The notes beneath the pieces were generated by a model, which was not told where the DNA came from, did no database searches, and was given only the letters and a program-made list of their open reading frames with translations. From assembly GCF_904846695.1 (NCBI RefSeq), contig NZ_CAJHBR010000005.1, forward strand, positions 102,990-166,989: a stretch of 64,000 nt of DNA. The letters run 5' to 3'. The DNA comes from Psychrobacter urativorans (GTDB taxonomy: Bacteria; Pseudomonadota; Gammaproteobacteria; Pseudomonadales; Moraxellaceae). The position numbers and the translations under genes were made by a program. Positions within the stretch are counted from its first letter, which is position 1. The number at the start of each line of letters is the position of its first letter. This document shows, piece by piece, positions 55,956 to 64,000 of the stretch.

Positions 55956-56067
55956 CATATTCTAGTCGTTTTCGATGCGCTATACAGGCAACAATACTCA
56001 TGCTGATTATTATTGTTGTTTATATATTTGATAGCGTAGCTCAGTATCACAATTTAAGCTTATATCA

Positions 56068-56487
56068 CTATAAAATAGATACTTCTAGCCAATACGCAGG
56101 TGTTTTTCCTCTAGAAGCTTGAGAACGTGGCTGAAGAATACGTAATTCATATTTACCTGAATATGGGAGCGTGTAATAACCTTGATCATCCACTTCAGGC
56201 GCAGACTCTCCTACGTTAACAGAGTCTGCTAAATTCTTATGGAATAAATAAGGATCTACATTCCCTCCCGTTGTTTTGACAGAAAGCTTTTGATTCTTTT
56301 TAGCATAAAATGTATAGGAATCATACTTATTGCCCTTTAATTTCCCATAATAGTTAGCTGAGCTGGCGCCTTTTTTAAATTGAACATCAACAGTTTTAGC
56401 CACTGCATCTGAAGATGCGGCCATGACTGTAGGGCTTACCACTAGAAGAGGAAGCGCAATTAGGATAGCAGCAGTTAAGTTTTTCAT
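56068..56487 (-). CDS. pliG: periplasmic inhibitor of g-type lysozyme (PliG-like)
   Basis: A 139-residue exported protein with a signal peptide ending VMA-A (about 23). The mature part matches E. coli YcgK/PliG: KKGASSANYYGKLKGNKYDS, YTFYAKKNQKLSV, PEVDDQGYYTLP and the signature SGKYELRILQPR. PliG binds and blocks goose-type lysozymes, protecting peptidoglycan from animal host enzymes. The same family has been labelled 'DNA breaking-rejoining protein', which I consider misleading. Divergent from a small lipoprotein gene. Confidence 0.8.
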   Translation of the reverse strand: MKNLTAAILIALPLLVVSPTVMAASSDAVAKTVDVQFKKGASSANYYGKLKGNKYDSYTFYAKKNQKLSVKTTGGNVDPYLFHKNLADSVNVGESAPEVDDQGYYTLPYSGKYELRILQPRSQASRGKTPAYWLEVSIL

Positions 56488-56703
56488 ATTTTAAACACCC
56501 AAGCAATAAAAAACACCGATTTTAACTTACTTTACACTGTTAAATTTTATAGATATGTTACATTAGCACTACTAACATAAAGGGTATGTTTGTAAGGTAC
56601 TAATTAGAGCTACCCGTACTGAATAGTATGAATCAATGCACTAGCTAATAGCCTACTGCAAACCAAACTATGGTAGTAGAAACCTGAATTTCATCACGTA
56701 AAA

Positions 56704-56735
56704 AAGAGAACACTGCTATATAGCAGTGTTCTCTT
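56704..56735. promoter_or_regulatory. perfect 32-bp palindrome just upstream of a lipoprotein gene
   Basis: Arms of 16 bases (AAGAGAACACTGCTAT and its exact complement) meet with no spacer. It ends 21 bases before the ATG at 56757, next to the ribosome site AAAGGG. It could be an operator, or as RNA a strong hairpin in the leader; an A-run before and T-rich bases after also fit a terminator for transcripts arising in the 270-base divergent gap. Confidence 0.6.
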
Positions 56736-56756
56736 ATTATATTTAAAGGGAAAATT

Positions 56757-57191
56757 ATGCGTTCTTTGCTTCTAACGACAATGTGCTTAACGGGCAGTTT
56801 AGCTCTAATGGCTTGTAGTAACTATCGAGCCGACACCACCGATAATAATAAGCAACCGACAATAGAAGTACCGGTAGCGTCAGCGGCATTTACCGCTTTT
56901 GGCAATAAAGAAAAAAGTTGGCGGACAGTGGTTGAAGGAAATAAATTAAGTGTAGAAGCAGATTTCTTAAATCCAACAACCGTTATGGTCGTGGGCTCTG
57001 GTTCTACCGATACTCAAGGTGTTGAATACGCGAGTACAGTAAATGGGCAACCTATTATTTTGAATATACTAAAAAACATTTGTATCGATGATAATGGCTA
57101 TCAAAATGAATTTACTGCGACACTAAGTTATGCAGGCAAAACATATCAGGGTTGTGCTGTTGCTGGTGCAATAGAAACTGCGCCTACATAG
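56757..57191 (+). CDS. small lipoprotein, COG3650-like
   Basis: A 144-residue lipoprotein (lipobox LMAC, Cys20). The mature part has AFTAFGNKEKSWRTVV followed by a beta-rich segment and a Cys pair in KNICIDD...TYQGCAVAG, the layout seen in COG3650/MliC-like small periplasmic proteins, whose C-terminal motif resembles 'C-x-D...Y-x-G-C'. Function is unknown. Its neighbour is a lysozyme inhibitor, so a role in envelope protection is possible, but this is inference. Start preceded by AAAGGGAAAATT. Confidence 0.7.
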   Translation: MRSLLLTTMCLTGSLALMACSNYRADTTDNNKQPTIEVPVASAAFTAFGNKEKSWRTVVEGNKLSVEADFLNPTTVMVVGSGSTDTQGVEYASTVNGQPIILNILKNICIDDNGYQNEFTATLSYAGKTYQGCAVAGAIETAPT

Positions 57192-57377
57192 GAGGCAGCC
57201 AACGTATACCAATGAGAGTGATTATATTGCATAGTCTTGGGCATGAAAAATTTGTCAAAATAACCAATTAGACCCTTTCACTGGTTTGGTTACCTATATA
57301 GGGATCGAACGTATTCCAACAACAGTAAAAATTGTTAATTTATATTTTTATGTTAGGTGATAGGGGTTAATAGCTTT

Positions 57378-57728
57378 ATGAGAGATGAATTAGAAAATAC
57401 TAAGTCCACACAGAAAAACTCAATTCATAGAAAAATTGGTTTAGGCATTTATATTATATTTGCTTTGATCTATTATTTTTTTATGAAAGACATGTTTCTT
57501 GATGGAACTTTCTTCCTCATAGTAGGTATAGCGCTTCTTTTAATTATTATATTTAAATTCTTTAAAAACCATACTTACGATTTTCAGGTTATAGCGGTTT
57601 GTATGTATTTTCTTATATTTGGTTCAGTCCATATTCTGCAATTGAGTCCATTAATTTTAGTTGTAGCTAGCATTGTATTAATAATAGTTACGATATTTCC
57701 AAACTCAAAGGCAGTTAAAAAAGGTTAG
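57378..57728 (+). CDS. small membrane protein of unknown function
   Basis: About 116 residues with four hydrophobic helices (IYIIFALIYYFFM, GTFFLIVGIALLLIIIF, VIAVCMYFLIFG, LILVVASIVLIIVTIF) and a charged N-terminus. I chose ATG 57378; a GTG start at 57357 is also possible. Not recognised. It precedes a Sel1-repeat lipoprotein by 33 bases and may be cotranscribed with it. Confidence 0.6.
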   Translation: MRDELENTKSTQKNSIHRKIGLGIYIIFALIYYFFMKDMFLDGTFFLIVGIALLLIIIFKFFKNHTYDFQVIAVCMYFLIFGSVHILQLSPLILVVASIVLIIVTIFPNSKAVKKG

Positions 57729-57761
57729 TGTTACCTTGATTAACTAAAAGGACAAGCCGTT

Positions 57762-58400
57762 ATGAAAAAGAAACTAGCAGTATTTTTGCTTACTAGCATT
57801 ATGCTGACAGGGTGTAATAAAGCCACTAATACTCAGATGAATAGCATTCAAAACAATGTTCCAACCGTGAAATCCGATGTTGAGAAGGATTTTGAAGATC
57901 TCACAGTACAAGCTAATCTAGGAGACGCTTCAAGCCAAGGACAATTAGGGCTTATATATTACTATGGTAAAGGCGTTCCTCAAGATTATTCAAAAGCATT
58001 TTATTGGTTACAACAAGCAGCTAACCATGGAGACAAAGAAATGCAGGGGATGCTGGCATTGATGTATGAGAAGGGTCAAGGCGTGGATCAAAACGATGCT
58101 AAAGCGTTTGAGTTATATAAAGATTTAGCCAATGACGGTATTGACTTATACCAGTCAAAAATTGGAGATATGTACCTTAAAGGTAAAGGTACAACTCAAA
58201 GTGATGCGAAGGCTTTTGAGTGGACGCGCAAGGCAGCTTTGCAAGATCTTCCCATGGCTCAATCAGGGCTGGCAGTATTCTATGAGAAAGGTATCAATGT
58301 ACAGCAGGATAAAAACAAAGCGCTAGAATGGTATCAAAAGTCTTGCAGCAATGGATATCAGTTTGCCTGTGCTGAGTATCGAAGACTTTATCAAAAATAG
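57762..58400 (+). CDS. Sel1-repeat lipoprotein
   Basis: A 212-residue lipoprotein (lipobox LTGC, Cys18) with four Sel1-type TPR repeats of about 36 residues: GQLGLIYYYGKGVPQDYSKA, GMLALMYEKGQGVDQNDAKA, SKIGDMYLKGKGTTQSDAKA and SGLAVFYEKGINVQQDKNKA. Sel1 repeats mediate protein contacts. Ribosome site AAAGGACAAGCCGTT. Partner unknown. Confidence 0.87.
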   Translation: MKKKLAVFLLTSIMLTGCNKATNTQMNSIQNNVPTVKSDVEKDFEDLTVQANLGDASSQGQLGLIYYYGKGVPQDYSKAFYWLQQAANHGDKEMQGMLALMYEKGQGVDQNDAKAFELYKDLANDGIDLYQSKIGDMYLKGKGTTQSDAKAFEWTRKAALQDLPMAQSGLAVFYEKGINVQQDKNKALEWYQKSCSNGYQFACAEYRRLYQK

Positions 58401-58626
58401 ATATATAAAACTTAAATACTTTCTAAAAAATTAAGGTTATAGCCTACAGTTCGATGTCTGTATAGGGAATCAATGAAACCCAATATTTCTATCTAACGTT
58501 ATTTTCCATAACGTCTGTTATGGGAAGAAGGGTTCGATAACAGTTACCTAAGATATATCTAATCCTAGCCATTTATTATCAAAATAAGTAATTTCTATAT
58601 CAATAAAAAGAGGCTAAACAAGCATT

Positions 58627-59781
58627 ATGATCCGTGATCATATCATTGAACTCAAACCAAACAACGTACAGGCGAATCACTTTGCTCGTGCTTGTGGTGT
58701 GGCGAGAAAAGCCTATAACTGGGCTTTATATGAGTGGCAACGGCAGTATGCGCTTGATAAGGCGTATCGTGATGCGTGTTTAGCGGCTGGCATATAGATT
58801 GATACTAAAAAGCTAAATAAGCCCTCACAGGCGAAGCTCAGACGCGAATTGAATGCCATTAAGCGCGAATTATTCCCTTATATGTTAGAAGTGACCAAAT
58901 GTGCTCCGCAACTGGCAATCATGCAACTGGGTGATGCTTATAATAATTTTTTTAAGGGCTTGGCGAAATATCCAACAGCTCGCAAGAAAGGACATGACGA
59001 TAGGTTTAGCTTATCCAATGACCAATTTGCCATTAAAGGCAAGTCCATTCGCATACCCAGTTTAGGCTGGGTTCGTATAAAAGAACTGCTACGTTTTGAC
59101 GGTAAGATTATGTTGGCCACCATCTCTAAGCGTGGCGGCAAATGGTTTGTCAGCATGGCCGTTGAGATGCAAGAAGTCGCACTTCCTGCTAAAAAGACAG
59201 GTAAAAGCGTGGGTATTGACCTTGGTATTACTGATTTATTGGTTTTATCAGATGGTACTAAAATCAAAGCACCAAAACCATTGGGTAGGTATTTAAGAAA
59301 ACTAAGAACACTCAATAAAAACCTAAATCGTACCAAGAAAGGTAGCAAAAACAGAGAAAAAGCAAAAACTAAGCTCTCTCGTTTGCACTACAAAATCAGG
59401 TGTATTAGGCAGGATTCTCTCCATCAGATCACAACAAAGCTAGTTAAAGAGTTTGATGTGATTGCAATTGAGGATTTAAACGTCAAAGGCATGGTTAAAA
59501 ATCGCAGATTGTCACGGGCCATTAGTGATTTGGGTTTCTTCGAATTTGAGCGACAGCTTATTTACAAAACCGATGAGCAAGGTAAGACAGTTAAATCGGT
59601 TGGGCGCCTTTATCCCAGCTCAAAAACCTGTTCAAACTACAATCATATCCTTGGTAAAGATGAGCTAACGTTGAAAATGCGCGATTGGATCTGTCCTGTA
59701 TGTCAGGTTTCTCATAACCGCGACCTCAACGCCAGCATCAATATTTTAAATAATGCGACTGTCATCTTAACAGCCGCATAA
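58627..59781 (+). pseudogene. tnpB: IS200/IS605-type TnpB with premature stop
   Basis: A 384-codon TnpB frame: N-terminal HTH part (MIRDHIIELKPNNVQANHFA), RuvC-I GIDLGITDLLVLSDG, RuvC-II IAIEDLNVKGM and RuvC-III HNRDLNAS. TAG at codon 57 (58795-58797) interrupts it, and in the zinc finger the second Cys of CSxC is replaced by Tyr (TCSNYNH), though CPVC is kept. TnpB proteins are RNA-guided nucleases that support transposon retention. There is no tnpA. A product from the internal ATG at 58849 would lack the N-terminal lobe. Confidence 0.88.
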
Positions 59782-59783
59782 CC

Positions 59784-59930
59784 CCCTTTTATTGGACGGT
59801 GAGTTCCATCGCCAATTAAAAAAGTCTGTGGAGTCGTGGTCAGTCTAAGTCTCAAACGAGAGGTAGCGCGTGACAATGAAGCAGAAAAAAACATCAAACC
59901 TAACCAATAGTTAATATTAATTAGGTTTGA
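59784..59930 (+). mobile_element. 3' end of the TnpB element with possible guide-RNA scaffold
   Basis: The tnpB stop is followed by a non-coding segment with GAGTCGTGGTCAGTCT and GTGACAATGAAGCAGAA, like degenerate right ends of IS605-group elements. It closes with a perfect stem TCAAACCTAA (59894) / TTAGGTTTGA (59930). In active elements this region forms the omega RNA scaffold. The remaining gene-free bases to 60110 contain repeat copy B. Confidence 0.45.
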
Positions 59931-59960
59931 GTAAGATTTTGGAACGGCTGCTATCTAGTT

Positions 59961-60049
59961 AGGACTTGAATGTGAATCTGTAGGCTAATAGTATCAGCGT
60001 TTTAACTCATTGAAATAGTCGCAGTGTACTTCAAGGTGTACATACATTC
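59961..60049. repeat. diverged intergenic repeat, copy B
   Basis: Same order and spacing as copy A (55867-55955): AGGACTT, 24 bases to CTAATAGTATCAGCG, then TTTTAACTCATTGAAATAG and CAGTGTACTTCAAGGTGTAC. A short piece, CTAATAGTATCAG, also occurs near 45409 beside the integrase gene. Confidence 0.6.
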
Positions 60050-60110
60050 TATTCGTGATCTATGCGGAAAAGATTAGAATAAAAAATCACTAAATAACTC
60101 GGATTAATTC

Positions 60111-60539
60111 ATGCCACTTAAAAAATTTATGATGATTTTTATGCCGTATCTGGTTATTTATATTGTATATTTAATTTATGAAATGACAATCGCTAATAAT
60201 GTTGACGTTAAAGGTTGGTGGCCATTGGCACTAATCTTTACAGCGCTGTACCAAGCCTTGGTCTCCATAGTATATTGTGTCATTGATAAATTATCTCCGT
60301 CGTCTTATCAATATACAGCTGTCTATGGCTTACTATTTGCCTTACCCTTTGCGATAATTTTTCTGATTAGTGAGATTTTTTATCCGATTAATTGGTATGC
60401 GGTTAGTATGGAAGAGGTCGAATTGACTGCGGCACAAGCGGTGGTACAAAGTTCTCTTTTTTTACCAGTTACGATAGGTATGATTCTATTGACTCATTTA
60501 ATCATGAGGTGCCTGATATGCCTTAGAAGTATTCGATAG
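60111..60539 (+). CDS. small integral membrane protein, unknown
   Basis: 142 residues with four hydrophobic helices (FMPYLVIYIVYLIYEM, WWPLALIFTALYQALVSIVY, YGLLFALPFAIIFLISEIF, SSLFLPVTIGMILLTHLIM). Not recognised. It stands alone between repeat copy B and an insertion sequence. Its ribosome site is poor, so expression is uncertain. Confidence 0.55.
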   Translation: MPLKKFMMIFMPYLVIYIVYLIYEMTIANNVDVKGWWPLALIFTALYQALVSIVYCVIDKLSPSSYQYTAVYGLLFALPFAIIFLISEIFYPINWYAVSMEEVELTAAQAVVQSSLFLPVTIGMILLTHLIMRCLICLRSIR

Positions 60540-60658
60540 GTATACATATAAAAAACTCTCATCATAAATAGCTGAGTATGATAATAGGCTAAGCCACTCT
60601 AGAATTATTAGCATTTTTGAAACTGCCATTTCAATAATAATTCGGCAGAAATCAGGAT

Positions 60659-60705
60659 TTTCTATGCCTATGGTTTATGCTTTCATTGCATCATAGGCAT
60701 AGAAA
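60659..60705. repeat. 14-bp perfect inverted repeat
   Basis: TTTCTATGCCTATG and CATAGGCATAGAAA flank a 19-base spacer, directly left of the IS630 remnant. It could be a terminator-like stem or part of a small non-autonomous element. Confidence 0.6.
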
Positions 60706-61053
60706 GTATAGTTAATTCGCAATAAAAGAGATACAACCCATATCCTTAAAGAGTTTAGGCGGATTATTCTCCATATAGCCCTAGCGTAGAAATTTTACCT
60801 GTGCCCATTTTTTCTCGATAGCGTTCAGATCAGGGCTATAGGGTGGCCGCCATAAAATACGATGACCGTACCTATTTAGTAATTCTTGAATACGCTTGCT
60901 GTTATGAAAGCGGGCATTATCCATAACAATCACACATTTTCTCTTAAGGCTTGGAATCAACGTGTACTTGCACCAATCATAGAATATGCTGCTGTTGATG
61001 TTCTGCTCAAAGTAATCAGGCGCAAACAGCATTTCTTTATAGAGCACACCAAT

Positions 61054-61957
61054 AGACCTCTTGCAAAAGTATCAGAGAATTTTACAATAACCAATACATT
61101 CACAACTGGCTAGGAACCATGCCAAACATAGATAAGCTTCTCAAACAAAGCAATGCAGGCTTTAAACGCTACACGGGCATTCATAAAGCCACCTTTTATG
61201 AAATGTTAGCTGCCATGAAGCACAAAAGACCAAATAAGGTAGACCAAGCGCGCTTAGTCTTGAGGAACAGATATTACTAGCCCTTACTTATTGGCGTGAA
61301 TACCGGACGCTGTACCACATCAGTATGGACTTTGGTATTCATGAGTATTCTGCTAGCCGTATTATTCGTAAAGTAGAATATATTCTTATCAATTCAGGCA
61401 AGTTTGAATTGCCCAAAAAGCTCCCTAGTAGAGTTGATGACGATATTAATTGGTCAGTCGTCATTGTCGATGCAACCGAAACCCCTATTGAGCGTCCAAA
61501 AAAAACCAAAGAAACTACTACAGCGGCAAGAAGAAACAACACACCTTAAAAGCGCAGGTGATCGTCCACTGGAAAACAGGCTTAATATTAGATGTTCAAA
61601 CGTCTAAAGGCTCTATTCACGATTTTAAGTTGTATAAAGATACTTGTCCTTATTGGCTTCCTGACAATGCTAAATTACTAGCAGATAGTGGCTATCAGGG
61701 CATTGCAAAGTTACATGAACAGAGCTTCACCCCCTTTAAAAAGCCACGTGGGGGTCAATTGTTAGAGCTCTGCAAACAAGCCAATCAGTATCTCGCTAAG
61801 TTTCGCATTATGGTTGAACACAAAATAGGCTTAATCAAACGGTTCAAAATCGTCGCCCATAAATATCGTAACCGTCGTCAGCGCTACGATCTTAGAATGA
61901 AGCTATTCGCTGGTATCGTTAATTTCGAGCTTGGCTTATCACTTTTGCAAGAGGTCT
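61054..61957 (+). mobile_element. IS5-family (IS427-like) insertion sequence, 904 bp
   Basis: Perfect 17-bp terminal inverted repeats AGACCTCTTGCAAAAGT (61054-61070) and ACTTTTGCAAGAGGTCT (61941-61957). Target duplication AAT at 61051-61053 and 61958-61960. It lies within the IS630 transposase gene; removing it and one AAT restores the reading frame around VIGVLYKEM. Confidence 0.95.
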
Positions 61958-61959
61958 AA
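61119..61959 (+). pseudogene. IS5-family transposase with one mutation and one probable programmed frameshift
   Basis: ATG 61119 starts PNIDKLLKQSNAGFKRYTG. One base is missing near 61257 (expected R-L-S-L-E-E-Q), shifting the frame. A second, -1, shift falls on an A8 run at 61498-61505 after IERPKK, as in IS427-group elements that use programmed frameshifting. DDE features: VVIVDATETPIERP, LLADSGYQGI and later MVEHKIGLIKRFKIV. The stop codon TAA uses the last base of the element plus the duplicated target AA. Confidence 0.85.
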
Positions 61960-62556
61960 TAACGTTAATTCGCTTTTTTTTGCCGATTGTAGCTGTAAAT
62001 ATAGGGTTTGCCTATCGCTGCATAGCCATAAGGACGAATAGTTTCGGCTTCGAAGCCAATTTCATCCATATACACTATGGGATAACCTTGCTGTGTAAAG
62101 CTATCAAACTTACTTTGATACGTCGCTTTTTTCATCGGACACGTTTTTGGATGTTCCAAGGTATTTTTTTTGACTGATGCCAAGGCGCTTTAGCGCGATC
62201 TCAATGCCTGATTTGCTACAGCCTAAACGCTGTGCTCGCTCGTACATGTAATCGTCCGGATATTGCGTGACTTCTTTAAGAAGTAATTTATTCGTTATTT
62301 TATTTGGTGGTTTATCCCGAGTTTGTTTGATAACCTGATTTTCCAACCAACGTTGTAATGTGGTTTTACTAATATTATAGAAAGTACAAGCCTGACGAAT
62401 ACTCATATCCTTGTTTTCGACACTTTTAATCACTTGTGCTCAAAATCTGCTGAATAGGTCATGTGTTGTTCTGGCATCTCATCAGTTTTAAAACGATTGT
62501 ATCTTATTTATGAAAGACCGACTATATCAGCAATGGTATTAGATTAACAGATCCCT

Positions 62557-62874
62557 TTAAGTCAGCTGCTTTGCTTTATCAGCCACGCGCATATCAAAAC
62601 CACAATCAGAGCGTTTGTTCTTATCTGCCAACGTTAAGTCAGATTGTGGCAGCGGCTTATTTGAAAAGTTTGGTCTTATGCCGTGGGTTAACTTATTGAA
62701 ATCACTGTCGCTCATATCTGTTGCGGCAAGTGATTGGTCTAATCCGCTCGTGGCTGTATTAAGATGATTGTCCTCTGATGCGCTCTTAGCTGTACTCTTA
62801 CTGTATAGCGCATCACAAGACATCAAACTTAACCCAAGTATCATTAAACCTGTTACTTTATATAGAACATTCAT
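62557..62874 (-). CDS. small lipoprotein, unknown
   Basis: 105 residues, lipobox LMSC (Cys20), then a Ser/Asp/Asn-rich mature part with DMSDSDFNKLTHGIRPNF. Not recognised. It follows the next small exported gene (62933-63610) on the same strand by 58 bases, so the two may be an operon. Confidence 0.6.
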   Translation of the reverse strand: MNVLYKVTGLMILGLSLMSCDALYSKSTAKSASEDNHLNTATSGLDQSLAATDMSDSDFNKLTHGIRPNFSNKPLPQSDLTLADKNKRSDCGFDMRVADKAKQLT

Positions 62875-62932
62875 TGCAGCTCCTTATTTTATATAGCTTA
62901 CGTTTTCACAGTCTGTCGTTAAATATGGGGCG

Positions 62933-63610
62933 TTATATCCACTGCCTAAACCAAAACTTAACCTTTTCCCAAAATGATATTTGAGGATGGCTGTCTTGTT
63001 TGGATGTACTATGAGTATTAACTGAATCGGTACTATTACTCAACCCCCTTTTATCAGCGCCGCTAGGGAACGCAGCGTTCAGCTTATTGCAGGTAGGATA
63101 TTTGGCTTGCAGCTTCTGTAAATAATATTCCTGATCCTCTCCTATAAACCCATCTAATATGCCGATACCATCGTGGCTATCATGGCGACAACTGCCGTTT
63201 TCTCGGTTCCATGCTAAAAAAGACACTAAAGGTTTGCCAATTATTAATTTATCGTCTTTACAGCTTAAGGTCGCTAGTGATGCTAATGCGTAATCTGTAG
63301 ACTTAAAATCACTTGTAGGATAAGCCAAGCCAATAATCAAGTCATTTGTCTTGATATTTTTTAACTCAAAATCACTTTGCCAATGTTCAGGCTTAGAGTA
63401 AAAAAACCACATTCTAAGGGTACGAAAGACAAAGCGTGGATTGCTAAATTGCAAGTCGAAGCCTTTTTGCTGATTATCCATTAGTGTGGGCTGAGATGAT
63501 TGCAGACGAGCAATAAATACATCATTTGGTGAATGCGGTATACAAGCCCATACCGTTTGCATCGACAAAAATAGTATGATCAAAATAGGCATGCGATATA
63601 AAAAACGCAT
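62933..63610 (-). CDS. exported protein, unknown
   Basis: 225 residues with a signal peptide ending VWA-C (about 22), a mature domain with Cys pairs (CIPHSPNDVFIARLQ, LSCKDDKL, GSCRHD, YPTCNKL) suggesting disulfides, a Ser/Thr-rich linker and a C-terminal basic-aromatic helix (SFWEKVKFWFRQWI). No family recognised. Just downstream of a 64-residue membrane-protein gene. Confidence 0.6.
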   Translation of the reverse strand: MRFLYRMPILIILFLSMQTVWACIPHSPNDVFIARLQSSQPTLMDNQQKGFDLQFSNPRFVFRTLRMWFFYSKPEHWQSDFELKNIKTNDLIIGLAYPTSDFKSTDYALASLATLSCKDDKLIIGKPLVSFLAWNRENGSCRHDSHDGIGILDGFIGEDQEYYLQKLQAKYPTCNKLNAAFPSGADKRGLSNSTDSVNTHSTSKQDSHPQISFWEKVKFWFRQWI

Positions 63611-63648
63611 TTTGTAATCCTTCTTTCACAAGTCAACCCACTGATAGT

Positions 63649-63843
63649 TTATGTGGTACGAATAATAAGACGATAAATATCACAACATAATGTCCAGAAA
63701 AACCAAAGCAATATAGCAGCACATGAACCCAAGCCGATAACAATAGTGCTTATTCTAATACCGCCATCCAGACCCCCATTCCAAATATGAGGTGCGATAG
63801 GTGGACCCATCGTAGCAATAAATGCCAAGAAGAACCCTAGCAT
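63649..63843 (-). CDS. small membrane protein next to an IS end
   Basis: 64 residues with two hydrophobic helices. The ATG at 63843 has AGGA nine bases upstream. The frame stays open beyond the ATG up to the end of the IS3-type element (63874), so the original gene may have been longer and trimmed by that insertion. Not recognised. Confidence 0.5.
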   Translation of the reverse strand: MLGFFLAFIATMGPPIAPHIWNGGLDGGIRISTIVIGLGSCAAILLWFFWTLCCDIYRLIIRTT

Positions 63844-63873
63844 TACTATAAATCCTGTAATTGTAAGGCGTAT

Positions 63874-64000
63874 TGTAACTATCCCCTAAACTAACACAGC
63901 TCAAACGTAGAATTTCTTATAAAATACCCATAAGGAGTTTTGATATGAGCAAACGAATGACTGAGACCCAAATAGTATCAATATTAAAAGAAGCAGAAGC
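63874..64000 (+). mobile_element. left end of an IS3-type element (continues past window)
   Basis: Begins at TGTAACTATCCCC, with the 5'-TG typical of IS3-family ends; the boundary is inferred. The first gene starts 71 bases in. Confidence 0.6.
63945..64000 (+). CDS. IS3-family transposase OrfA (partial)
   Basis: The first 18 codons (MSKRMTETQIVSILKEAE) match the N-terminus of IS407-group OrfA proteins, a HTH DNA-binding subunit. TAAGGAG lies upstream of the ATG. The rest is outside the window. Confidence 0.8.
   Translation, partial: MSKRMTETQIVSILKEAE

Larger units (their letters stand above)
60781..62462 (-). pseudogene. IS630-family transposase, interrupted and frameshifted
   Basis: Reassembling the minus strand gives an IS630 transposase: HTH part (MTYSADFEHK, SIRQACTFYNISKTTLQRWL), IYMDEIGFE-like catalytic Asp region (VYMDEIGFEAETIRPYG), second Asp in IVMDNARFHNS and third acidic residue in PPYSPDLNAIEKKWA. 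It is broken four ways: one base lost after codon 10 (near 62431), a -1 step at an A8 run (near 62166, perhaps programmed), an extra A in another A8 run (near 61974) and the IS5-type insertion. Confidence 0.85.
60715..62515. mobile_element. IS630-family element, split by an IS5-type element
   Basis: Transposase gene remnants on the minus strand lie inside imperfect terminal repeats: AATAAAAGAGATACAA near 60721 and the complement of ATTGTATCTTATTTAT near 62496. Exact ends are uncertain. The IS5-type insertion occupies 61054-61957. Confidence 0.65.

Noticed and set aside
58849..59781. intact 310-residue transposase
   Set aside because: The frame continues upstream through TAG 58795 into a normal TnpB N-terminus, so the shorter frame is the tail of a broken gene.

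Overview
The window looks like a chromosomal segment of a Psychrobacter-type gammaproteobacterium (Moraxellaceae). This is inferred from gene content and moderate, A+T-leaning composition; no rRNA or other phylogenetic marker is present. Most of it is core metabolism in short transcription units. The last third is accessory: a tRNA-Leu integration site, gene remnants and decayed insertion sequences.

Region by region. 1-4619: nitrate/nitrite transporter (partial) and the NirBD nitrite reductase. 4820-7131: a radical SAM protein with a helix-hairpin-helix tail and its usual uncharacterised partner, behind a perfect 21-bp palindrome. 7342-8673: a glycosyltransferase. 9054-20053: a catabolic cluster with two aldehyde dehydrogenases, an APC permease, a GabT-type aminotransferase, a CaiB/BaiF CoA-transferase, a glutaryl-CoA dehydrogenase and two IclR regulators. 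Together these could take GABA to succinate and 5-aminovalerate through glutarate to crotonyl-CoA. 20179-22471: a dead lipoprotein gene, a UbiE-like methyltransferase and a WG-repeat protein.

22524-28660 is the most interesting block: an RNA-repair locus. RtcR (sigma-54 activator with a CARF-like sensor) is divergent from rtcB, which has a recognisable -24/-12 promoter. Between rtcB and rtcA lie an A+T-rich HEPN-type putative RNase gene, a DIP1984-family gene and about 300 bases of structured, apparently non-coding DNA. Two copies of a 70-bp inverted repeat bracket the rtcB/HEPN/DIP1984 part.

28906-43631 is housekeeping: an FMN glutamate-synthase-like protein, a phosphodiester-glycosidase lipoprotein, YchF, dGTPase, a FabR-like regulator, type II secretion pseudopilins GspH-I-J-K (GspJ has expanded Asn and Gly-Ser-Asn tracts), a TetR regulator, TatD, TrmO and ferredoxin-NADP reductase.

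43814-64000 is accessory. tRNA-Leu(CAA) is followed by a tyrosine integrase, a helicase that has lost its ATP-binding half, and a GIY-YIG nuclease. Then come a LysR fragment, a DMT exporter with an AraC regulator, leuA with an AraC regulator, a YdcZ exporter with a LysR regulator, a PliG-type lysozyme inhibitor, small lipoproteins and membrane proteins, a dead TnpB, an IS630 element split by an IS5-type element with clear 17-bp ends and AAT target duplication, three small exported or membrane proteins, and the start of an IS3-type element at the window edge. Diverged intergenic repeats recur between 45.4 and 60 kb.
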